Of a stretch of 64,000 nt of DNA, positions 9,535 to 21,651 are shown in pieces; the stretch's first letter is position 1, and every line of letters starts with the position of its first letter. Below the pieces are notes generated by a model, which saw only the letters and a program-made list of their open reading frames with translations, did no database searches and was not told where the DNA came from. The position numbers were made by a program, and so were the translations under genes. This stretch comes from CAWJTV01 sp963845695 (lineage in GTDB: Bacteria > Planctomycetota > Planctomycetia > Isosphaerales > Isosphaeraceae): the NCBI GenBank assembly GCA_963845695.1, contig CAWJTQ010000017.1, positions 372,001-436,000 of the forward strand. The letters run 5' to 3'.

Positions 9535-9652
9535 GCGAACGCCTCGCCGTGCCGTCATCACCACTGAACTACGCGACCTTGAATCTCGAGGACGCCAATC
9601 TACAGTTACTGAAGGGAGTTGCGATGTCAAAACCCGGACGGACTGGTCGGCG

Positions 9653-10273
9653 ATGCACTGGCTCATCGACGGTTATAACATCATGCACGCGGGAGGGCGC
9701 CTTGGAGCGAAGCTCGGGCGCGAAGGATTTCGCCGCGCGCGTCGTCGATTTCTCGACGACCTGGCTGACGCTCTGGGACTCGATCGGGCCTCCCAGACCA
9801 CCGTGGTCTTCGACGCCACCGTCCCGCCTGGGGATTTCCCGCTGCACGCGACGTATCGCGGCCTCCGCCTCATCTTCGCCCTGGAAGATGAGGACGCGGA
9901 TTCGCGGATCGAGCGGATGATCGGACTCGAATCGAATCCCCGGAACCTGACGGTCGTCTCGTCGGACCGAAGGATTCGCCAGGCGGCCTCCCGTCGCCGG
10001 GCCAATCCGCTCACGGCCGAGGACTTCTGGATCTGGATCGACGACTTGCGCGAGCGGCAAGCCACCGCCAAAGTCGCTCGCCCGAGATGGTCCGGCCAGC
10101 CGCCCACCCACGAGCGAACGGACCTGTCAGCCGTCGACGAGTCGGAATTCTGGCTGGAGACGTTTCGCGAGCTGGATACGCCGGAGAACCGCGAAGCCAT
10201 CGCTCCCAATGCCGCCCTCCTCACCGATGCCGAAATCGCCGAAATCCAGCGGCAGGTCGATCGGGAACCTTAG
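9653..10273 (+). CDS. YacP-like NYN-domain protein (putative ribonuclease)
   Basis: The 206-aa product begins 'HWLIDGYNIMHAGG', the hallmark of the YacP/Rae1 branch of NYN (PIN-like) domains, with acidic residues in 'VVFDATVPPG', 'LEDEDADSRIERMI' and 'VVSSDRRIR' forming the expected metal-binding set. Relatives in Bacillus cleave mRNA on the ribosome; that role here is by analogy only. The C-terminal 60 residues are acidic and not conserved to my knowledge. Confidence 0.85.
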   Translation: MHWLIDGYNIMHAGGRLGAKLGREGFRRARRRFLDDLADALGLDRASQTTVVFDATVPPGDFPLHATYRGLRLIFALEDEDADSRIERMIGLESNPRNLTVVSSDRRIRQAASRRRANPLTAEDFWIWIDDLRERQATAKVARPRWSGQPPTHERTDLSAVDESEFWLETFRELDTPENREAIAPNAALLTDAEIAEIQRQVDREP

Positions 10274-10414
10274 GGCTTACGGATCGATCACGGCCCTTCG
10301 ACCTTGACCTTCTGGCACGCCACCCCCGTCCGTGGTAAAACCGAATTCATTCCGCAACCCTCGCCGCCATCAGCGTGGCGTCAACCACACGACGAGATCC
10401 AGGGTCCAGCCATT

Positions 10415-11665
10415 ATGAAGGTTCACGAATACCAGGCGAAAGAGCTGCTGAAGAGCGCCGGCGTCGCGGTTCCCGATGGCATCGTGGTCACCCGACCGGA
10501 GGATGCTGCCAAGGCGTATGACACCCTGGGCGGCGGCCTCATTGTCGTCAAGGCCCAGGTTCATGCCGGTGGCCGCGGCAAGGGGGTCGCGATCGGTCCC
10601 GGGGACGACCGCAATCTGGCCCTGGAGATCGCCAGCGGGCGCAAGCCGCGGCCCGAATCGATGGCCAAGGGCGTTCAACTCGTCAAGTCGACCCAGGAGG
10701 CCCAGAAGGCCGCGGCCAGCCTGCTCGGCAAGACCTTGGTGACCTACCAGACCGGTCCGCAAGGTCAAGTCATCTCCAAGGTCCTCGTCACGGTCGGGCA
10801 CGAGATCGCACGCGAGCTCTACCTGGGCATGGCCGTGGACCGCGGCGCCCAGTGTCCCGTGCTGATGGCCTCGACCGAAGGGGGCGTCGAGATCGAGACC
10901 GTCGCGCTCAAGAGTCCGGAGAAGATCCATCGCGAGCCCATCGACGTGGGGCTCGGCCTGGCGGATTTTCAGGCGCGCAAGGTCTCGAAGGCGCTGGGCT
11001 TGACTGGCGATTCGGCCAAGAAGGGCGCGACGTTCTTCAAGAACTTCGTCCGGCTCTTCATCGATACGGATGCCTCCCTCGCCGAGATCAACCCCTTGAT
11101 CGTGACGGCCAGCGGCGACGTCCTGGCCCTGGACTGCAAGTTGAACTTCGACGATAACGCCATGTTCCGCCATCCCCACATCGCGGCGATGCTCGACGAA
11201 GCCGAGGAAGACCCGGCTGAGTTGCGGGCCGGGCGCATCGGCTTGAGCTTCGTCAGCCTCGATGGAGACATCGCCTGTTTGGTCAATGGGGCCGGTCTGG
11301 CGATGAGTACGATGGACCTGATCAAATATCACGGCGGCGAGCCGGCCAATTTCCTTGACGTCGGCGGCGGAGCCAACAAGGACCAGGTGCTCGAGGGGTT
11401 CCGCATCCTGCTCAGCGAGCCGCGAGTCAAGGCAGTGCTGGTCAATATTTTCGGCGGCATCATGAAATGCGACACGATCGCCGCGGCCCTCCTGGCGGCC
11501 TACGACGAGCTCGACTTCCGAGTCCCCCTGGTCGTCCGCCTCGAGGGCACCAACGTCAACAAGGGGAAGGCCCTCCTGAAAGAGAGCGGCCGCAAGATCA
11601 TCACGGCCGACGGGCTCACGGACGCTGCGAAGAAGGTCGTTGCCGCGGCCAAGGGGGCGGCGTGA
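10415..11665 (+). CDS. sucC: Succinyl-CoA synthetase, beta subunit
   Basis: This 416-aa subunit pairs with SucD to interconvert succinyl-CoA and succinate with NTP synthesis in the TCA cycle. It begins 'MKVHEYQAKELLKSAGV', carries the ATP-grasp region ('VVKAQVHAGGRGKGV'), 'AEINPLIVT' and 'ALDCKLNFDDNAMFRHP', and ends with the 'NFLDVGGGANKDQV' and 'NIFGGIMKCD' motifs. The longer open frame from 10304 lacks the family start, so ATG 10415 is used. It leads a sucC - small ORF - sucD unit. Confidence 0.97.
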   Translation: MKVHEYQAKELLKSAGVAVPDGIVVTRPEDAAKAYDTLGGGLIVVKAQVHAGGRGKGVAIGPGDDRNLALEIASGRKPRPESMAKGVQLVKSTQEAQKAAASLLGKTLVTYQTGPQGQVISKVLVTVGHEIARELYLGMAVDRGAQCPVLMASTEGGVEIETVALKSPEKIHREPIDVGLGLADFQARKVSKALGLTGDSAKKGATFFKNFVRLFIDTDASLAEINPLIVTASGDVLALDCKLNFDDNAMFRHPHIAAMLDEAEEDPAELRAGRIGLSFVSLDGDIACLVNGAGLAMSTMDLIKYHGGEPANFLDVGGGANKDQVLEGFRILLSEPRVKAVLVNIFGGIMKCDTIAAALLAAYDELDFRVPLVVRLEGTNVNKGKALLKESGRKIITADGLTDAAKKVVAAAKGAA

Positions 11666-11684
11666 CCTGGCTCAAGGGAACCCT

Positions 11685-11948
11685 ATGGCCCTCTACTTCC
11701 TCTTCACGTTGGTCGGCATCGGCGCGGCCTCGATGTTCGATCCGAGAGAACCGCATGATTGGTATTGGCCTCCGATCGTGATCCTGATTGTTGGCCATCT
11801 CTTCCTCTTGATGGCGCCCGTGGCCACCGTGCGACAGATCCGCCGTGACCATGAATCGTGGTTCAGCGATCGGGCAATCCGCACGATTTACTTGCCCTGG
11901 TTCTTTTACCTCCTCGGCGTTGTCGCGAAAGTCTGGTACTTCCACTGA
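11685..11948 (+). CDS. Small membrane protein between sucC and sucD
   Basis: The 87-aa product has three hydrophobic stretches: 'ALYFLFTLVGIGAASMF', 'IVILIVGHLFLLMAPVATV' and 'LPWFFYLLGVVAKVWYF'. It begins 19 bp after the sucC stop and precedes sucD, so it is probably co-transcribed. No family was recognised. The start ATG at 11685 is taken because the upstream codons (from 11640) overlap sucC and are Arg-rich. Confidence 0.65.
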   Translation: MALYFLFTLVGIGAASMFDPREPHDWYWPPIVILIVGHLFLLMAPVATVRQIRRDHESWFSDRAIRTIYLPWFFYLLGVVAKVWYFH

Positions 11949-12055
11949 TCCCGAGTCACTTGTGTTGCGGGTATCTGGCCTGCACGACCTGAAGTATCGA
12001 CAAGCCGCCGTGGCACGAAACCATGCCTGGTGGCCTCTTCCAGTTGGGGACATCC

Positions 12056-12937
12056 ATGAGCATCCTGGTCAACAAGAACACGCGGTTGATCTGTCAGGGC
12101 ATTACCGGTAAGGCCGGGGCGTTTCACGCGGAACAGTGCCAGGCGTACGGCACGAACCTCGTGGGCGGGATCACGCCGGGTCGCGGGGGCACCACTACGT
12201 TGGGCGTGCCGATCTTCGATACGTGTGCCGAGGCGGTCGAGGCGACCGGTGCCAATGCCACGATGATCTTCGTGCCGCCGCCATTCGCGGCCGACGCGAT
12301 CATGGAAGCCGCCGATGCCGGCATCGCGATGGTCGTGGCGATCACCGAGGGAATCCCCGTACTCGACATGGCCCGCGCCGTGGCCTACCTCAAGGCCCAT
12401 CGACCGGGCGTTCGGCTGATCGGTCCCAACTGTCCGGGCATCATCACGCCGGGCCAGTGCAAGATTGGCATCATGCCCGGCTATATCCACAAGCCCGGGC
12501 GCATTGGCGTCATCAGCCGATCGGGGACTCTGACATACGAGGCCGTCTGGCAGCTCACAAACCTGGAGATCGGCCAGAGCACCTGCATCGGTATCGGCGG
12601 CGACCCCATCAACGGCACGAGCTTTGTTGACGCACTGACGCTCTTTGAAGCGGATCCGGAGACCGACGGTGTCCTGATGATGGGCGAGATCGGCGGCAAT
12701 GCTGAGGAACAAGCCGCCGCGTTCAAGGCGGTCGGGAAGTTCACCAAGCCGTTGGCCGCGTTCATTGCCGGCCAGACGGCTCCTCCCGGTAAGCGAATGG
12801 GTCATGCCGGTGCCATCATCTCCGGCGGCTCGGGCAAAGCCTCCGACAAGATCGACGCCTTGGAGGCGGCCGGCATTCGCGTCGCCAAGAGTCCGGCCGA
12901 GATGGGCACGACCTTGAAGGCTGCTCTGAAGGGCTGA
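12056..12937 (+). CDS. sucD: Succinyl-CoA synthetase, alpha subunit
   Basis: This 293-aa subunit binds CoA and carries the phospho-His. The N-terminal CoA-binding fold starts 'SILVNKNTRLICQGITGKAG', followed by 'IGPNCPGIITPGQCKIGIMP' and 'GVISRSGTLTYE'. The phosphorylated His lies in 'MGHAGAIISGG' (about residue 245). Length and motifs are typical. It follows the small membrane ORF after about 107 bp. Confidence 0.97.
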   Translation: MSILVNKNTRLICQGITGKAGAFHAEQCQAYGTNLVGGITPGRGGTTTLGVPIFDTCAEAVEATGANATMIFVPPPFAADAIMEAADAGIAMVVAITEGIPVLDMARAVAYLKAHRPGVRLIGPNCPGIITPGQCKIGIMPGYIHKPGRIGVISRSGTLTYEAVWQLTNLEIGQSTCIGIGGDPINGTSFVDALTLFEADPETDGVLMMGEIGGNAEEQAAAFKAVGKFTKPLAAFIAGQTAPPGKRMGHAGAIISGGSGKASDKIDALEAAGIRVAKSPAEMGTTLKAALKG

Positions 12938-12945
12938 CTCACCCG

Positions 12946-13536
12946 ATGCGATCCTTCGATCCGTCCCAGGCCCAGCCCGACCCCGATCGTTCCAATCCCT
13001 GGACGACTGTGAGTAGCCGATCGGTCTACGAGAACCCCTGGATCCACGTCCGGGAGGACCAGGTGCTCCGACCGGATGGTCTACCGGGCATCTACGGCGT
13101 GGTCCATTTCAAGAACCGCGCCGTCGGGGTGTTGCCCGTCGACCACCAGGGCCGAATCTGGCTGGTTGGTCAGCATCGCTATCCCCTCGAGGCGTATTCT
13201 TGGGAAATCCCCGAGGGCGGAAGTCCTCCGTCCGAGACGCCCGAACAGACCGCGCTGCGGGAGTTGCGCGAGGAGACCGGTTTGACGGCCGGCCGGATCG
13301 AGCTGGTGGCGACCTCTCACCTGTCCAACGCCATCAGCGACGAGCTGGGCTATGTGTTCCGCGCCACCGATCTGACCGAGGGCCCGGACGAACCGGAAGG
13401 TTGCGAGCGACTCGAGGTGAGACGATTCGAATGGGACGAGGCCCGGGAGATGCTCCGGCGCGGCGAGATCACCGATTCCCTCAGCGTCATCGCCTTGTTG
13501 CACGAAGCGGTGCGTCGCCTCGAGGAAACGAGATGA
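12946..13536 (+). CDS. Nudix hydrolase (ADP-ribose pyrophosphatase type)
   Basis: The 196-aa protein carries a full Nudix box at about residues 90-112: GGSPPSETPEQTALRELREE followed by TGL, matching GX5EX7REUXEEXGU. The flanking parts ('SVYENPWIHVREDQV', 'VHFKNRAVGVLPVD', 'QHRYPLEAYSWEIPEGG') are those of ADP-ribose/NDP-sugar pyrophosphatases. It starts 8 bp after sucD, so it is likely in the same transcript. Substrate is inferred from the family. Confidence 0.9.
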   Translation: MRSFDPSQAQPDPDRSNPWTTVSSRSVYENPWIHVREDQVLRPDGLPGIYGVVHFKNRAVGVLPVDHQGRIWLVGQHRYPLEAYSWEIPEGGSPPSETPEQTALRELREETGLTAGRIELVATSHLSNAISDELGYVFRATDLTEGPDEPEGCERLEVRRFEWDEAREMLRRGEITDSLSVIALLHEAVRRLEETR

Positions 13537-13582
13537 TTTGCGAATGACTTTTCGGTATGGGTGTGTTGAGGAGGTGGTCGGC

Positions 13583-14725
13583 TCAGTAGCTGGTGGTCGG
13601 CCTGGGGAATCGATCGTATTCCCAGGTGGTGCGGAGGCTGCGGCCCGGCTCGGTTTCCGAACTCGTCGTCGCGATGATGGATTCCGCGGGGAAGAACTTG
13701 CCGGGACAAACGATCGGCGTCGCGGCCAGGTGGGAATGAGTTGAGATGTGACCAGGCTCGATGCGGTAGTGCTGGCTGAGGTAGTCGACCAGTGCGTGAC
13801 TGGCTGCGACCTGTCGCGGCGTGGGGGGCAACTTGTCCAGGTCGCCGATGAGACAGATGCCGATCCCATACTCGTCAACGTCATGACTGCGGGCGTCCCG
13901 ACAATGAACTCCTTGCTTCTGGCTATTCCAGCGCTGGGCGACTTCGATCTGTCCGTCGCCACTGCCGGTGCCGTTGCCGATGACGAAGTGATAACCGCAG
14001 CCGTCATAACCCAGGATCTTGCGTTGCTCTTGATCGATCTGGTCGTAATTGCCGCTCGCCGAGGCACTGTGATGGAGCACGATGTAACGCCAGGGCCGAT
14101 CGGCTTTGTTGGGATAGAACAACTCACTCGCGCTGGTCCCCGCAACGAACGGTTTCAGCCGCTCGCCGAGGGCCGTGCGGCGGTTCGTCAGAGCCGCCGC
14201 CGTGTTGGTCCGCTGGGCTGCCGGGCTCTTCGCGTTCCAGGCCCCCGGCGAGCCAACGGGGTTCGGGGCTTGCAGGGGCGGCGCCGGCCCTAGCTTCGAG
14301 GCACCGGTCCCCGAGGAAGGCTTGGCACTGTTGCGTGGCTGGGTCGTCGACGATGGGATCTCGTCGTATTCCGGCTCGGTCCCGATCTTCGCGCTGGGTG
14401 GCGGTTCCACGGCCGAGCGGACTCCGCTCGAGCTCCCCTGGATGGAGGAGCTCGGCGAAGGCACGTCGGAGTTGACGGACGACCCGTTCAACGGAGGAAC
14501 CGTGGATGTCGGACTACTGACCGCTTCATCGGTGACGACGGCCGGCTGCGAGCCGCCGCACGTGCTACACGGTGCCGTCGCCCGGGTCGGTCTGGCGAAG
14601 ATGGGGCGGTACGATTGCCGGCTATGACTGCAACCGGCCGCCATCGCGACCGCCAGCACCGGCACGGCAACCGAACAGAAACGTCTCAGCCGCGAGAACC
14701 TCGCGACCATCGGAGGACATGTCAT
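13583..14725 (-). CDS. Lipoprotein N-acetylmuramoyl-L-alanine amidase / PGRP-domain protein
   Basis: The start at 14725 has AAGGAG about eight bases upstream. The N-terminus is a lipoprotein signal (CSVAVPVLAVAMAAGC). A Ser/Pro/Thr-rich linker of about 150 residues follows. The C-terminal Amidase_2/PGRP domain begins near 'WRYIVLHHSASASGNYDQID' and includes 'GCGYHFVIGNG', 'YGIGICLIGDLD' and 'HSHLAATPIVCPGKFFP'. His in LHHSA, the later His and the Cys in CPGK are the zinc ligands of the family. It should cut the amide bond between muramic acid and the peptide stem, or act as a binding form, anchored in a membrane. Confidence 0.87.
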   Translation of the reverse strand: MTCPPMVARFSRLRRFCSVAVPVLAVAMAAGCSHSRQSYRPIFARPTRATAPCSTCGGSQPAVVTDEAVSSPTSTVPPLNGSSVNSDVPSPSSSIQGSSSGVRSAVEPPPSAKIGTEPEYDEIPSSTTQPRNSAKPSSGTGASKLGPAPPLQAPNPVGSPGAWNAKSPAAQRTNTAAALTNRRTALGERLKPFVAGTSASELFYPNKADRPWRYIVLHHSASASGNYDQIDQEQRKILGYDGCGYHFVIGNGTGSGDGQIEVAQRWNSQKQGVHCRDARSHDVDEYGIGICLIGDLDKLPPTPRQVAASHALVDYLSQHYRIEPGHISTHSHLAATPIVCPGKFFPAESIIATTSSETEPGRSLRTTWEYDRFPRPTTSY

Positions 14726-15138
14726 TGGGGATCTCCTTGCCAGGTTGAGGACTCGCCCGACTCTCCAGGCGGGGCTCGATACCAGTCCCACCGCAAGCGC
14801 GGTGCCGAACGAGTCTTCGATGTGTTCCAGGTGAGTTACTCGTCATCCTGGCTTTCGACTCAAGTCTACACGCCGTTTGGCCGATGAGCGGGCGACTCGC
14901 GAATTTTTTCATTTTTCCTCAAGTCAGAGGCGATGGAATCCGCAACGTCATGTGTAAGAAAGTCAGGGGGTCTTGCAACAACGACATCGTCGCTGTCTTC
15001 CTCGTAACCGGATCGATCGACCCCCTCGTCAAATCCGCCGATTCCTTCGATCGAGCGCCACGTATGACGGCCCGCGCACGACTGGCAGGGCTCGCGTCGG
15101 GACGTTATGCTGGGAATGAGATCGCGTGGAATACCGGC

Positions 15139-15167
15139 CCCCGAACTTGCGGCGGGCTTTTTTTGTC
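15139..15167 (+). terminator. Intrinsic-terminator-like hairpin in the leuS leader
   Basis: GCCCCCGAACTTGCGGCGGGC folds as GCCC/GGGC plus CCG/CGG with a bulged C and a six-base loop, followed at once by seven T. It lies roughly 95 bp before the leuS ATG and on the same strand, so it could attenuate leuS or end a short upstream transcript. Confidence 0.5.
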
Positions 15168-15176
15168 AGAAGCGCA

Positions 15177-15198
15177 GTAGGGTGCTCTGCGAGCACCG
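15177..15198. repeat. 22-nt palindromic repeat unit (copy 1)
   Basis: The unit contains the mini-hairpin GGTGCTC-TGC-GAGCACC. It differs at one base from the left arm of the paired element at 31383-31447, so the same repeat family occurs twice, 16 kb apart. Confidence 0.7.
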
Positions 15199-15260
15199 AG
15201 CGGGCCGTGCAGCGAGACCGGTATACGACGCGACGAGCCTACGGAGGTCGTTTCTCAGTC

Positions 15261-18083
<2,823 letters not shown>

Positions 18084-18126
18084 GGCACGCCAGGTGTTCC
18101 AGCCTGAGCGGTTGAATTCCGGCGAT

Positions 18127-18984
18127 TCAAGGCACGCCCCTGCATCCGTTGATGGAGATCGAAAAGCCCAGTTGTTGCGACACGCGATCCGCCATGTCCT
18201 GGGCGTCGAAGAGGACCGGGCTGTCCCGGTGGAGGCCGTCGAGCACTGCCTCCAGCCGCTTCCCGACGCGCTCATTCACCGATTGAGACGTCTCAAATAG
18301 GAACTTCTTGGTATAGACGATGTCTCTCCTCGTGATCTTCAAGGCTCGATCCGGACTGATCCGGCCCTTCAGGAGCATCCGGGATTTGGCGGCGTCGGAC
18401 CCGGTGATCAGACCGACATTGTGCGTGATTGTATGCCGGACCTGCCACAGAATTGCGAGGGTCCTGGCCCGTGCTCGCTCGCTCTGGGGCTGTTGGTTTT
18501 CCTCGGGAAAGAGGTTTTCCCAATTGTCGCCGAACGGCGACTTCAAGAGGCGCCTGAATCGCTCGTTGATCGTCCGGTTCGTCAACCACGTATCCGACTC
18601 GCAGAGCGCCTTTCCGATCGTCCCGGCGGCGAGATGAAAGGCCAGTTGGCCTCCTCGGGTGCCGAACTCGTCAAATCGGTCGTCGCCAACCTGACGGATG
18701 AGGGCGTCGATACAGATCGCGGCGAGCTCCTTCAAGAATCGCTCGAACGCTTCGATCAGACTGACCAACACCATCCGGCGGAGATGAGACATGTTGTCAC
18801 GGAAGGCCGATCGCGAGACCCCCGTCGTGGTCTGATTCTCTTCGACGAATTCCAGCAAATCGATGCTTGAATCCGCCGTCCGCTCGAAGTGAGAGATGGG
18901 ACGGGTTGACTCCGGGGACAACGGGCTGGTGTGGTAAACGATCTCCTCAATCTTCCGGTTGAGATCCGTCTTCGTCTTCCTCAT
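18127..18984 (-). CDS. HEPN-like protein, candidate RNase/toxin
   Basis: The 286-aa product is unknown to me, but it contains 'WQVRHTITHNVG' (about residues 180-191), an R-x4-H arrangement within an all-helical context. This is the catalytic signature of HEPN ribonucleases such as RiboL-PSP-HEPN or MAE_28990-type proteins. The helices before it ('SLIEAFERFLKELAAICIDA') fit that fold. The ATG at 18984 lies inside the end of the upstream gene (38-bp overlap), so the pair is translationally coupled. It converges on leuS with 43 bp between stops. The toxin role is inference from motif and gene pairing. Confidence 0.6.
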   Translation of the reverse strand: MRKTKTDLNRKIEEIVYHTSPLSPESTRPISHFERTADSSIDLLEFVEENQTTTGVSRSAFRDNMSHLRRMVLVSLIEAFERFLKELAAICIDALIRQVGDDRFDEFGTRGGQLAFHLAAGTIGKALCESDTWLTNRTINERFRRLLKSPFGDNWENLFPEENQQPQSERARARTLAILWQVRHTITHNVGLITGSDAAKSRMLLKGRISPDRALKITRRDIVYTKKFLFETSQSVNERVGKRLEAVLDGLHRDSPVLFDAQDMADRVSQQLGFSISINGCRGVP

Positions 18985-19363
18985 CCCAATCCTCCGTCGA
19001 ATCGTCCGTGAGCGCCTTGGCCGCCCACTTATTCTCGCGGAACAGCCACTTCTTCTTCGATCCCTGCCAGGAGGCCAGAAAGTACCGGTTTTGATAGCGG
19101 TTCTGGGTGTCGGCGAGCAGCGGAAAGACCTGGAAGTCGATTTGCTGGCCGTCCTCAATGCCGATGGACTTGTCCGTATAGACGATGAGATTCTTGTTGA
19201 CCTCCCGCAACACCTCGGCGACTTCATCACTCGGGCAGGGAAAGTTGAGTCGGGAGATCAGCAGATCATCGACACCAGCCGACCACCAGGTGTCCGGCTG
19301 GCTATCGAGCCACCGGGCGACCTCCCGGCTCGGGATCAGGTACTGGTGCAGGACCGTACTCAT
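18947..19363 (-). CDS. Hypothetical partner of the HEPN-like protein
   Basis: About 138 aa, starting 'STVLHQYLIPSREVARWLDS' and ending in a very acidic tail ('DDSTEDWDEEDEDGSQPED'). No family was recognised. It precedes and overlaps the HEPN-like gene, the order usual for an antitoxin or a coupled regulatory subunit. The acidic tail could neutralise a basic partner, but nothing proves this. ATG 19363 is preferred over the ATG six codons upstream because that leader is Arg-rich. Confidence 0.6.
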   Translation of the reverse strand: MSTVLHQYLIPSREVARWLDSQPDTWWSAGVDDLLISRLNFPCPSDEVAEVLREVNKNLIVYTDKSIGIEDGQQIDFQVFPLLADTQNRYQNRYFLASWQGSKKKWLFRENKWAAKALTDDSTEDWDEEDEDGSQPED

Positions 19364-19618
19364 TGTGTGACGCCTCCTCAACGGACAGGATTACACTACC
19401 CGCGCATTCTACGTGGGGTGTCGATGGCTTGCCACCGGTCTTTCCCGATGGCTTCCATCGGACTCAGATCTCATCACTCGGGTTCGCGGGGAATCGTGTC
19501 GGATTAAGACATCGTTCCCACGAAGTTCGCGATCGGGACCGCGGTATTCGGCAGGGCTGCCTTGCGGTAGAATCAAGAAACCGACCCACTTTGAGCAACT
19601 TGAATCGACGGGGGAATC

Positions 19619-21515
19619 ATGAGATGGTCTCTGCTCATCGGAGTAGCCCTCGCCCTCTTCGCCGGGACGCGCGGGCAGGCCGCGGATGAGCCGGTCATGG
19701 GTGGCAAGACGACTAGCCAATGGATCGTGATCTTTCAGGACAAGAACCGATCAATAGTCGAGCGCCAGCAAGCTGTCGAAGCGCTCGGCTACCTCGGCCC
19801 GGCGGCCAAGAGTGCCGTACCTTGCCTGATCCAGGCCATCGATCCTTCGAGGACCGGCGACGCGAAGCTCGATCAGGCGAACGAGTCACTGCGCCAATTT
19901 GCCGTTGAGGCCATTGGCCGGATCGGCCCGGCGGCCGCTGAGGCCATCCCGAAGCTTTTCCCCAAGACGGGGGACCAGAAGTTTGAAAGTTGGCGGTGGA
20001 ACACGCTCGATCTCGATAGGGCCGGTGCATTGGGCCGAATCGGCAAGCCTGCCGTACCTGCCTTGATCCAGGCCCTCCAGGGCAAAGACCTTGAGTTGAG
20101 GATCTTCGCCACTTTGGCGTTGGCGGCGATGCGAGACGAGGCGGGGTTAACCGTGCCGGCGCTAATCGCCGCCCTCAATGAGCCAACCTTGGCTCTCCGG
20201 TACCACGTCGTGGAGACTTTGGGTCGAATCGGACCTGCTGCCGCGCCGGCGGTTCCCGTGCTCAAGGCCAAGCTGGAGCGAGAAGATTATTCTGAGGAGG
20301 GAATCTTCTTGGCTCTCGAGAGAATCGGCAAGCCCGCTGTGCCAGCCCTGGTCGAAATCTTTCAGCAAGGCGTGAGAGGCTTCCTCCAACCCGAATCGAT
20401 GGCCCCGCTTGTGGAAGTATTCTTGCATCTCGGCACCGAAGCTCGTGAGGCCGCTCCGGCGCTCCTCCCTCATTTGACGGACAAGCGTCCCATGATCCGA
20501 GCGTCGGCCGCGGTCGCGCTGGGAGCGGTCGCGCCGGAGACGCCCGGGGTCGTCCCAGCGTTGATCGAGATCTTGAAGTACCCCTCACTCGATCCCAACA
20601 ACGCGGGCGGAGAAACACCGGAGCAGCTCGCCAAAGAGCGATTTGGATTCGACGCTGTTCTCGTGCTTGGCTGGATCGGGCCACCCGCGCAACGCCCTGC
20701 CGGTCTTGCTCGAGAATCTGAAGGAGCAGGTAGAGGGTTGGGATTGGTCCTTCGACAGTCTCCATTTTCAGGGCCTGATCCCCACCATCATCCGGATTGA
20801 TCCGGGGAACCATCTCGTCGTGCCTCCTCTGTTAGGGGCCATTCGGCAGGGTGGTTTTCCCACGATGCTGGATGCGACGATGCTCGATCCAATCCCAGAT
20901 ACCGTTCTGAAGGCTCTAACCAAAGATGTGAATGCCCAGATGCTGGAGATCGTTGCCTGTCGGCTCGGGCCGGCTGCTGCGCCTGCGGTCCCGGTCCTCA
21001 TCGACCGGCTGAGTGAGGAAGATGCAGGGTATGCGGCGGCGGCTCTCGGTACGATCGGCCCCGCTGCCCACCAAGCAATCCCTGCACTCGAACGGATGCT
21101 TGGGGTCAAGATAGGGCCGTGACGTTATGCCCGGATTGCCCTCCTGCAGATCGATCCGACCAACCGGGTGGCGCAGGACTCCCTCGCGAAAGAGAGCGAC
21201 TCGCTGCCATTGCACGTTCGCGCGATCGTGGCCGGGTCGCGCGGCCAGTGGAGTCCGGAGGGGGAGGCCCTTACGCGTGAAAAAAGGTTAGAAAGGATTC
21301 AGCGAAATACGCATCATTGGTTCGAATGGGGTCATTACGATTTAACTGATATGTATTCGGGACTTTGCCGGGTAGGCGACTATGGTCCTGGGGCCAAGGC
21401 GGCGGTGCCGATGTTGACGAGGTTGCTTACGCACCGGGACTACTACGTCCGCAGGTTGGCCGCGGATGCTCTCAGACGAATCGAAGGAGCAGCCCGTGTG
21501 CTGCCGCCCCACTGA
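19619..21515 (+). pseudogene. HEAT-repeat protein, secreted, interrupted by a frameshift and a stop
   Basis: The chain starts with a signal peptide (MRWSLLIGVALALFAGTRGQA) and continues as PBS-lyase-type HEAT repeats ('AVEALGYLGPAAKSAVPCLI', 'EAIGRIGPAAAEAIPKL', 'TLGRIGPAAAPAVPVLKAKL'). Near 20690 the frame shifts by one base in a CCACCCGCGC tract and continues as 'NALPVLLENLKEQVEGWDW'. In that frame a TGA stands at 21120-21122, after which the same frame is coherent again ('YARIALLQIDPTNRVAQDSL') up to 21515. The frameshift may be a sequencing error. The in-frame stop needs either a second paired error or real decay. Confidence 0.7.
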
Positions 21516-21651
21516 GAAAGTCACTTGACCTGTGCACCGAGGACTGAATCTCGCCCATGACGACTTCACCGAGACATTCCTGGTATCTCCGATTTTTCCC
21601 GTTGAATCTCGATCGCAGACTTTCCACTGCAAAGGCCGGAGGCCGGCGCGA

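Larger units (their letters stand above)
14726..15260. other. Divergent intergenic region between the amidase gene and leuS
   Basis: The 535 bp hold no supported gene. They should contain divergent promoters, a terminator-like hairpin (15139-15167) and one copy of a 22-nt palindromic repeat (15177-15198). Confidence 0.5.

Noticed and set aside
15080..15180. T-box riboswitch upstream of leuS
   Set aside because: TGGAATACC has two extra bases relative to TGGNACC, no stem I with a leucine specifier could be drawn, and the probable leader is too short.
21120..21122. TGA as a selenocysteine codon in the HEAT protein
   Set aside because: No SECIS-like hairpin was apparent directly downstream, HEAT-repeat proteins are not known selenoproteins, and a substitution, indel pair or decay is simpler.
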